Shown piece after piece: positions 49,506 through 55,498 of a stretch of DNA of 55,498 bases (positions are counted from its first letter, which is position 1; each line of letters starts with the position of its first letter). The notes beneath the pieces were generated by a model. That model had not been told where the DNA came from. It ran no database searches and saw only the letters and a list, made by a program, of their open reading frames with translations. The position numbers and the translations under genes were made by a program. Source of the stretch: Gemmatimonadota bacterium (GTDB lineage Bacteria; Gemmatimonadota; Gemmatimonadetes; Palauibacterales; KS3-K002). The stretch covers positions 3,239,895 to 3,295,392 of the forward strand of contig CP070812.1 of the NCBI GenBank assembly GCA_020344015.1. Direction: 5' to 3'.

Positions 49506-49972
49506 TCAGGGCGTATACCAGATCGGCGACGTATAGGCCCGCTCCTGGGTGATCATCGAAACCTCGGCGCTGACCTCGATGCCGAAACGCGCTGCTTCGT
49601 ATGCCGTCCAGCGCGGCGTGGGGATCTCGATGACGCGCGAGTAGTAGAAGGCACGCTGCTCGGGATCGAAGTCGGGGTCCGCTCACACCGCGAACAGCTC
49701 GGGGTCACCGATGGTGTTCGTCCACGTGGCGCTCGCCACGTCGACGGTGTTACCGACCGGCGTCCTGCAGCGTCCGTCGGAGCCGATCCGGCGCCCGTCC
49801 GATACAGCAACGTCATAGACGCGCTCGTGGGATTCACCGTCCTCATCCAGCCAGCCCTTGATGATTTGGATACGGTCCAGGTTGCCGCTGTACGGGTCTC
49901 TCAGCGCTGCGACCAGGAACGTGGGCGCTTTGCCGGCCAGCCCATCACTCAGATCACCACCCCTGGCGCATT
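49506..49972 (-). pseudogene. DUF3604 remnant with an in-frame stop
   Basis: The minus strand encodes the C-terminal third of a DUF3604 protein. It starts at [20 protein letters not shown] and runs through [20 protein letters not shown] and [21 protein letters not shown] sequence to SPIWYTP. Where the intact copies read VWTDPDFDP, this copy has TGA in place of the Trp codon (FAV, stop, ADPDFDP). Upstream of GGD the similarity ends abruptly, so the signal peptide and all putative metal ligands are missing. A 38-base identity with copy 1 (ACCGGCGTCCTGCAGCGTCC and on) suggests a recent duplication or gene conversion. Confidence 0.85.
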
Positions 49973-50035
49973 GCCTCGACCCATGGCAGTGACCATCTCC
50001 ATAACCGCCGTTATAGACTGCTCTGGGCTTCGGCG

Positions 50036-50911
50036 CTAGCCTGCGCCACTACCTACGCGCAGAGCCGCTCGCTGAAGGGCCTCTTCGTCGATTTCGATCT
50101 CGTACCCACCCACCAGACCTTGGTAGAGCAACTCGTTGGCGCGCTCGCGGCGCATGCGGTTGTAGTCGATCACGAGGCGGTCGCGAATCTCCGCGTACTC
50201 CGGGATGCGGTCGTCGACTCGCTCGCTGATGTACACGAGATGAATGCCGTAGCCCGAGGCCACCGGACCGTGCCACCCTGGCTCCACTTCGAACAGAGTC
50301 TCGGCGAATTGGGCCCCAAACGCCTGCTGCACCTCGAGCGGTGACCGGAGTGCGTAGTCGTATTGCAGCATGAAGCGGTCGCCCCGCTCGGGCGCGCGCT
50401 GGGGCGGCGGTGTCGCAGCCCGGAGTTCGGCGAGAGCGCGCCGGGCATCTTCCTCCGCCGCCGGGCCGCGCCGGTCTATGTTGAAGTAGACGTGGCTGAA
50501 ACTTATGCGGGGCGGAAAGCGGTACTCCTCCCGCCGCTCCTGGAAGAACGCCTGCAGCTCCGTGTCGGTTGGGTCGGCCAGGGTGGCGAGGTCCTGAGAG
50601 AGGAGCTCCATCTTCTGCACCATGCGGCGACGCACGACGACGTCGTTCTGATCGAGTCCTACAGCCAGCGCCGCACGGTACAGGACTTCCTCACGCACGC
50701 GCGCTTCAACCAGCGAACGTAGCTCGTCCTCTGTGGGCGGCCGCTGCCACTGGCGCCCAAAGCCGGCAGCGAGGAACTCGATCTCTGCTTCCGTGATCTC
50801 TATCCGGCGCGACTCGTCTGACGAGAAAACGTCGCTGGCGACGGCGTAAACCAGGAACAGCGCCGCCCCGAGGACCAAGAAGTGAACCAGCGGTTCGCGA
50901 AGTAATTTCAT
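50036..50911 (-). CDS. Membrane-anchored parvulin-type peptidyl-prolyl cis-trans isomerase
   Basis: A 291-aa protein with an uncleaved N-terminal membrane anchor ([20 protein letters not shown]), a helical chaperone-like part ([40 protein letters not shown]), and a PpiC rotamase domain from about residue 130 ([57 protein letters not shown]). It should help fold exported proteins. Its ATG overlaps the stop of the HupE-like gene (ATGA), so the two are made together. It lies upstream of the DUF3604 remnant. Confidence 0.88.
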   Translation of the reverse strand: MKLLREPLVHFLVLGAALFLVYAVASDVFSSDESRRIEITEAEIEFLAAGFGRQWQRPPTEDELRSLVEARVREEVLYRAALAVGLDQNDVVVRRRMVQKMELLSQDLATLADPTDTELQAFFQERREEYRFPPRISFSHVYFNIDRRGPAAEEDARRALAELRAATPPPQRAPERGDRFMLQYDYALRSPLEVQQAFGAQFAETLFEVEPGWHGPVASGYGIHLVYISERVDDRIPEYAEIRDRLVIDYNRMRRERANELLYQGLVGGYEIEIDEEALQRAALRVGSGAG

Positions 50912-53127
50912 CTCACTCTTTCCTGCTCGAGCACACTAATCGAACTGATTTTCCAATCCCCGGCGTCGGGGACGATCCCGATCCGGGCGTCGTAGCGGTT
51001 CTGCCTGAAGTGTCGATGTCCGAAGTGCGTTACCATCCCGCCGACGGTCCAGGTGGATCGGACCTCGAAACCGGTATCTCGGGACTCGATCTCAGAAGCT
51101 TCCAGGACCTCTACGGCTTCGACGCGGGCCTGGGCGCCGCCTCGCTCCTCCATCTCCAGGGCACGCCGCTGCTCCAGGTAGACGTCGGTGAGCGTCGCTC
51201 CGGTGACGCTCACCGCGAGCCGGTCGTAGATCGTCGCCTCGTCCTTGAATTCCAGCGCCCGATAGATGTTGGGCAAGAGGCCCGCCAGGATTCGACGGGC
51301 CTGTCTCTCCGACGGGGTCCGCCCAGCCGATCCGGGAAGCGCAACCGCCGTCTGTACCAGTGGCCCCACCAGAAAGGCCAACGCGACTACGACGCGTGAC
51401 GCGGCGATGGACACCGTGCGCCGCCGGCCCCTTACCCCAGCGATCAGCAGGATCACTGCAAGTGCCAGAAGCGGCAGCGAGAGGAGGGGCACCGGCACGC
51501 TGATGGGCTCGACTTCAACGGCGTCCACCGTCGGGATCGGGTCTTCCGTCAGGGCGTTCTCCCAGATCAGCGACGGCTCTCCGGCCGACAGCGTCCGGGA
51601 CGCGACCGATTCGGGATCGATAACGGTCGCCGGGATTATGTCGGTGACCGTGGGAAACGGATCCCAGTCCAGTGACACGTCATCAGGCATCCCCGGAATC
51701 GGGTACGCTACGACCACGCCGACCACCGCCTCGGCGACGGGCTCGGGCACCGGGTTCGGACGCGGCAGCGCCCCGGTCGGATCGACCGTCATGAAATCCA
51801 CCCGGCGAATCAGCGCCTCGGGATACTCGCCGTCCACCTGCACCTTCGCGGAACCGAGCACCAGCTCCGTCAGTCGCTCGGCAACCGCCGACTGCGAGGC
51901 GACCTCTAGGGTCGACTCCGCATCGAGGCCGAGTTCTTGGGCCAGCCCAACGAGACGAAGCATGGCTTCGTGCCGCACCTCGAACGGCTCCACGGAGAGG
52001 TAGCTCTGTATCGGCGCGTCGGGAGCTGTGGGGGCCAGCCGCCGGGACCCTTCGACACCCGCCGTTGGGCTGGCGGCCGAACCATCCCCCACCTGGAGGG
52101 AGGGTGCCACGGTCCCCGGGTCGGCGACTCCGCCGCTCAGGGCCAGACCGATAGCCAGCGCTACTCCGGCTGCACCGGCCGTGTAGGCGACAGGTCTTTG
52201 GGCTCGAGCGCCCGCTGGACGCCGTGCAAGAAAAGTCCACAGCGCCGCGACTCCCACCGCGCCCACGAGATGGGTGGCGTCCATCCCCAGGATGGCTAGG
52301 AGCTGCGCCGCCAGGCTGCCGCTTTCGTCGCCGAGGCCGCCGGCCAGGATCGCGGTGATACCCAGACCGTGTACGAGGCCCGCCGCCGCCGCCAGCCCCG
52401 CAAGGCGGCGGCGCTCCTCAGCCGGTCGCAACGCCTCGCGGGCGATCAGCGCAACGGCCACGGCGAAGCCCAGCTCGGCCGGTACGGAACCGATGCCTGT
52501 GGTCAGGCCGGCCCCCAGCGCACCCGCGACCTGCCCCAACGTGAAAGACGACACCAGCCTGATCGGCCCGCCGTATCCGCCCAGAAGACCCAGGACGAGT
52601 AGAAAGGCCAGGTGAATCCACGAGCCCAGTACGTGCGACAGGCCGGCGACCAGCGCGCGCCGGGCGCCCAGCACCAGGTCCGGCGCCGCCGTGCCTTCCG
52701 GCAGCCGCCAAGGCCCCTCGCCGGGCGAAAGGACGTGGGCGAACCGGTCTCCGGACAGGAGATCGACGCGCACGACTGTGGTTAGGGCGAGATCTGGAAA
52801 CGGGTAGCGCATGCCGACGACCTGGCCCGCCAGGCTCGTCTCGCAATGCCACTGGCGAGTGAAGAGCCACGCGCCACCCTGGTCCTCGACCTCTCGATCG
52901 CTCACAGAGGTGCACGTCTCGGGGAACTCGGGGGACGGGACGGCCCGGGGCGGCAACGCCTTCGGCACTCGCCATTGGACGGCGTAGAGTCCGGGCTCGC
53001 GCTCGGTTATCTGCATGTGCACCGGCGGCCCCACGTCGGCGACGGCGAGGATAGGTACGAGCGCCGCGAGGGCGATGCCAGCCAAAAGCAGCGGTTTCTT
53101 CACCTGCGCGTCAGCCCTCGTGTACAT
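50908..53127 (-). CDS. Large HupE/UreJ-like membrane protein with extra C-terminal domain
   Basis: A 739-aa protein of unusual layout. Signal peptide (about 10-30), a periplasmic part with Cys pairs (ETCTSVSDRE, QWHCETSL), then a HupE/UreJ-like membrane core at about 150-335 with GLSHVLGSWIHLAFLLVLGL, GLVHGLGITAILAGG and MDATHLVGAVG. Canonical HupE has an Asp before the second His (GLDH); here it reads SWIH. A long periplasmic stretch follows (about 335-545), two more membrane segments (about 545-600), and a soluble C-terminal domain with GGMVTHFGHRHFRQNRYDAR and [17 protein letters not shown]. HupE/UreJ proteins are linked to nickel or cobalt uptake; metal specificity here is unknown. The stop overlaps the PpiC start (ATGA). 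Confidence 0.8.
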   Translation of the reverse strand: MYTRADAQVKKPLLLAGIALAALVPILAVADVGPPVHMQITEREPGLYAVQWRVPKALPPRAVPSPEFPETCTSVSDREVEDQGGAWLFTRQWHCETSLAGQVVGMRYPFPDLALTTVVRVDLLSGDRFAHVLSPGEGPWRLPEGTAAPDLVLGARRALVAGLSHVLGSWIHLAFLLVLGLLGGYGGPIRLVSSFTLGQVAGALGAGLTTGIGSVPAELGFAVAVALIAREALRPAEERRRLAGLAAAAGLVHGLGITAILAGGLGDESGSLAAQLLAILGMDATHLVGAVGVAALWTFLARRPAGARAQRPVAYTAGAAGVALAIGLALSGGVADPGTVAPSLQVGDGSAASPTAGVEGSRRLAPTAPDAPIQSYLSVEPFEVRHEAMLRLVGLAQELGLDAESTLEVASQSAVAERLTELVLGSAKVQVDGEYPEALIRRVDFMTVDPTGALPRPNPVPEPVAEAVVGVVVAYPIPGMPDDVSLDWDPFPTVTDIIPATVIDPESVASRTLSAGEPSLIWENALTEDPIPTVDAVEVEPISVPVPLLSLPLLALAVILLIAGVRGRRRTVSIAASRVVVALAFLVGPLVQTAVALPGSAGRTPSERQARRILAGLLPNIYRALEFKDEATIYDRLAVSVTGATLTDVYLEQRRALEMEERGGAQARVEAVEVLEASEIESRDTGFEVRSTWTVGGMVTHFGHRHFRQNRYDARIGIVPDAGDWKISSISVLEQERVR

Positions 53128-53194
53128 GCCTCTCTAAGAAGAGGCGGGGTCTCCCCCGCCTCTCCAACTGCATACGCACCAATCACGTCAACCT

Positions 53195-55129
53195 CTACGG
53201 CGTGTACCAGATCGGCGAAGTGTAGGCGCGCTCCTGCGTGATCATCGGGACCTCGTCAGGCATCGTGATCCCGTAGCGGTACGCCTCGTACGCCGTCCAG
53301 CGCGGGGTCGGGATCTCCAGCACACGCGCATAGTAGACCGCCGGTACCGACGGGTCGAAGTCGGGATCGGTCCAGACGGTCAAGAGCTCCGGCGCACCGA
53401 TCGTGTTCCTCCATGTCGCCCTGGCGACGTCCACCGTGTTGCCCACTGGGCCGTCGCAACGGCCCTCGTTGGTGATCGCACGGTCCGCGCACGCCACGTC
53501 GTAGATCCTCTCGTGCCGCTCGCCGTCGTCATCCAGCCAGCCCTTGACGATCTGGATGCGGTCGATGTTGCCCGAGTACGGGTCCTTGAGCGCCCCGACG
53601 AGGAAAGTCGGCGCCGCTCCGTCCGGACGCGCCGGCAGGTCGGCACCCATGGGTACGCCCTTCATGTAGCCGATCGCGCCGGGCAACCGGTTCATCGCGT
53701 CCTCGGCCGTGAACTCCCAGCCGGCGAAGAAACGCACCAGCATGCGCGGGCCGGTGGTCGCGTAGGTTTCTTTTCGCATCATGGCGTCGAAGATCGCCTC
53801 GCGCGTGTTCTCCGTCGCCCACACGGCGGCGTAACCGGAACTAGCCATCGACCAGCTCTCGTACACCATATCGCCGACCTTTGCCATCGGGTGTTCGTAG
53901 CGTTCAGGGCTGGGCTCGGCGCCCGAGTGCTTGCCGAAGAAGTTCTCTTCCTCGGAGGTGGCGAGCCCGGTGTGCGAATCGGTTGAGCCGACCATGCCGA
54001 ACTTGTACGGATTCACGCCGAGCTGTCGCTCGAGCTGAAGCCCGATCTGTAGACCTGAACGTGCATACTCGTACTGCAGCATGTCGTTCTCTTTCAGCTC
54101 GCTGAGGTCGAGGTTGCCCTGGTCCCACGTCTCGTAGTCGGCGAACTCGTCGGTGGGCGACAGGAACGGGTGCGCCTCGCCGTCACCCTTGATCTGGGTG
54201 ACCTCGTAGAGCGGTTCCCACTTCGCACGGGTCTCGGCGTAGGCACGGTCAAATCGCCGGCCGGTGAAGCTGTCCACCAGCGGGAACATGATGCCGTTGC
54301 TCAGATTCCCGTTGTGAGCCAGCGCCAGGACCTGGCCGCCGGTCCTGTCCTCGTACGTCTGCATCCAATTCCACAGGTCGCGGGGGTTGTCGCTGCCCGC
54401 CGGCCTCAGCGTCGTGAGGGGCTCCATGACGCCGGCCTTGGCGCCGCCGTCCCGGAAGATCACCACGCGATGCAGGTTCATGCCAGCCGTGTTGGACGTC
54501 CACTCGTAGCCGATGAAGGCGGTGAACTCGCCCGGATCGTTGTACTCTTCCGCCGCGTCGATCGCCGTCTCCCAAGCCGAGCGATAGGCCGCGCTACCGG
54601 GCAGAGAGGCCAGCGCCTCGGGAAACGTGCCCTGCGAGAACGCCTGGATGACCTCCACCGCGACCTGCACCGCCGTCTGACCGCCCTCCTGGATCATCCC
54701 GTACCACCGTTTGCCGGTCGAATCGGCGAGGAACTGGGGATCGCCGGCGAACAGACGCGGGAAGAAGCCCATGTTGTCCGAGTGGTCCGCGACAACCAGG
54801 AAATCCAGCGGCCGCGAGAGCTTCACCTGGAGACCTGTCGATGAAGTGAGCTCCTCACCGCGGGCGAATCGGTAAGCGTCCTCGGGGCTGAGCCGCGCGC
54901 CGAAAGAGCCGGCGTCCATCGACATCCCCGTGTGCAGGTGGGTGTCGCCCCAGTAGACGTTGGTCGGGAAGTTGCGCCCGGCGTACGGCGAGTAGTGCAG
55001 CTGGGCCGGAAACGCATCCGCCACCGTCGAGTCGGGGGGCGGCAGTCCCACCGTCTGCTGAGCGCGTGCCGGCGGGGCTAGCACAAGCATGACGACTGCG
55101 GCGACAGAAATTCCTAAGCTTCGTCTCAT
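53195..55129 (-). CDS. Exported DUF3604 protein, copy 2
   Basis: A 644-aa exported protein of the same family as copy 1. The signal peptide is [20 protein letters not shown]. The putative metal ligands are kept: GDTHLHT (H64, H66), VADH (D115, H116), the Glu in [16 protein letters not shown] and GSTDSHTG. The C-terminal domain ends SPIWYTP like all copies. ATG 55129 has AGGAG seven bases upstream; the frame is open further upstream but that stretch is the repeat block. It lies 67 bases upstream of the HupE-like gene and 106 bases downstream of another DUF3604 gene. Confidence 0.9.
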   Translation of the reverse strand: MRRSLGISVAAVVMLVLAPPARAQQTVGLPPPDSTVADAFPAQLHYSPYAGRNFPTNVYWGDTHLHTGMSMDAGSFGARLSPEDAYRFARGEELTSSTGLQVKLSRPLDFLVVADHSDNMGFFPRLFAGDPQFLADSTGKRWYGMIQEGGQTAVQVAVEVIQAFSQGTFPEALASLPGSAAYRSAWETAIDAAEEYNDPGEFTAFIGYEWTSNTAGMNLHRVVIFRDGGAKAGVMEPLTTLRPAGSDNPRDLWNWMQTYEDRTGGQVLALAHNGNLSNGIMFPLVDSFTGRRFDRAYAETRAKWEPLYEVTQIKGDGEAHPFLSPTDEFADYETWDQGNLDLSELKENDMLQYEYARSGLQIGLQLERQLGVNPYKFGMVGSTDSHTGLATSEEENFFGKHSGAEPSPERYEHPMAKVGDMVYESWSMASSGYAAVWATENTREAIFDAMMRKETYATTGPRMLVRFFAGWEFTAEDAMNRLPGAIGYMKGVPMGADLPARPDGAAPTFLVGALKDPYSGNIDRIQIVKGWLDDDGERHERIYDVACADRAITNEGRCDGPVGNTVDVARATWRNTIGAPELLTVWTDPDFDPSVPAVYYARVLEIPTPRWTAYEAYRYGITMPDEVPMITQERAYTSPIWYTP

Positions 55130-55175
55130 GACTGCTCTCCTACGGTTAAAGGTAGCTGGATCATCCTCTAAACAC

Positions 55176-55235
55176 TGGCTACTGACCTCGGGATACGGGC
55201 CACTGGCTACCGGCCACCGACCACCGGCCACCGGC
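55176..55235. repeat. TACCGGCCACCGG-type repeat after the partial DUF3604 stop
   Basis: The block contains ACTGGCTACTGACC, then GGCCACTGGCTACCGGCCAC and CGACCACCGGCCACCGGCC, and ends at the stop codon of the partial DUF3604 gene at 55236. It belongs to the same family as 18938-19065, 35447-35477 and 38008-38078. Its position, just after a stop codon, is the same as in those blocks. Confidence 0.75.
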
Positions 55236-55498
55236 CTACGGTGTGTACCAGATCGGCGAGGTGTAAGCCCTCTCCTGCGTCCACATCGGCACCTCGTCGG
55301 ACATCTCGATTCCATATCGCAACGCGTCGTAAGCCGTCCAGCGCGGCGTCGGGATCTCGAGCACCCGCGCGTAGTAGAGGGCGCGCAGGTTCGGATCGAA
55401 GTCCGGATCGGTCCAGACGGCGATGAGTTCGGGATCGCCGATCGTGTTGGTCCATGTCGCCCTGGCGACGTCCACCGTGTTGCCCACCGGCGGCAGTT
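55236..55498 (-). CDS. DUF3604 protein, copy 3, C-terminal fragment at window edge
   Basis: The frame is open to the right edge of the window and encodes the last 87 residues of a DUF3604 protein: [60 protein letters not shown] and SPIWYTP. The tail is closest in sequence to copy 2; TCCATGTCGCCCTGGCGACG and the bases around it are identical at the DNA level. The start and metal motifs lie outside the window, so whether the gene is whole cannot be told. Confidence 0.85.
   Translation of the reverse strand, partial: LPPVGNTVDVARATWTNTIGDPELIAVWTDPDFDPNLRALYYARVLEIPTPRWTAYDALRYGIEMSDEVPMWTQERAYTSPIWYTP

Overview
This is a GC-rich, gene-dense bacterial chromosome segment with many GTG starts and ATGA-type overlaps. 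Almost everything is housekeeping: alaS, recA/recX, rarA, hflX, cca, glmS/glmM, purD, mutM, ispE, pdxJ, mtnA, dtd and maf. The mix of a large orphan MacB/FtsX-type permease (the type abundant in Acidobacteriota and Gemmatimonadota), several exported DUF3604 proteins, an exported M16 peptidase and lipoprotein/outer-membrane-type signal peptides suggests a diderm from an environmental lineage. Gemmatimonadota is my best guess, but no rRNA or other decisive marker is present. I see no phage, integrase, transposase, CRISPR array or rRNA.

Layout. 1-2.2 kb: the 5' end of prs on the minus strand, diverging from a Ca2+/cation exchanger, then tRNA-Gln(TTG) and a secreted JAMM-like protein. 2.2-15.8 kb: an almost unbroken minus-strand run, in transcription order alaS, a 108-aa ORF, cpsB-like phosphatase, SDR, cca, rarA, hflX, DUF2520, pdxJ, a degenerate HPt protein, a flippase-like membrane protein and ispE, with many 4-nt overlaps. 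16.1-21.0 kb (plus): M16 peptidase, then a glycerophosphodiesterase and a short GlpD, which together take glycerophosphodiesters toward dihydroxyacetone phosphate. 21.0-24.9 kb (minus): ltaE, recA, recX, GNAT, methyltransferase. 25.0-32.1 kb (minus): a TIGR00725-type protein, a divergent CcmF with a coupled mini-protein, glpK, a small membrane protein, an unknown membrane protein, mtnA and maf. 32.2-41.3 kb: a two-domain GNAT, an ICMT-like protein, a secreted unknown, dtd, the orphan permease, and glmS-glmM for UDP-GlcNAc precursor supply. 41.4-44.8 kb (plus): trans-sulfuration enzyme, purD, mutM.

44.9-55.5 kb (minus) is the most unusual part. It holds a predicted beta-barrel protein, a ferric-reductase-like membrane protein with an alpha-carbonic anhydrase lipoprotein, and then a block of two full DUF3604 genes, one truncated and stop-containing DUF3604 remnant and one DUF3604 gene running off the window. 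This block brackets a translationally coupled HupE/UreJ-like membrane protein and a parvulin peptidyl-prolyl isomerase. The DUF3604 proteins carry HLHT, ADH, AHN and TDAH/TDSH motifs that look like a PHP-type metal site. I read the block as an uncharacterised envelope metalloprotein module; its substrate is unknown.

Three families of short intergenic repeats run through the window: GGCGAT/ATCGCC hexamers, TACCGGCCACCGG-like repeats that sit right after stop codons, and GGAATCCG/CCCCAATT-like repeats. Some of them extend into reading frames and confuse start-codon choice.
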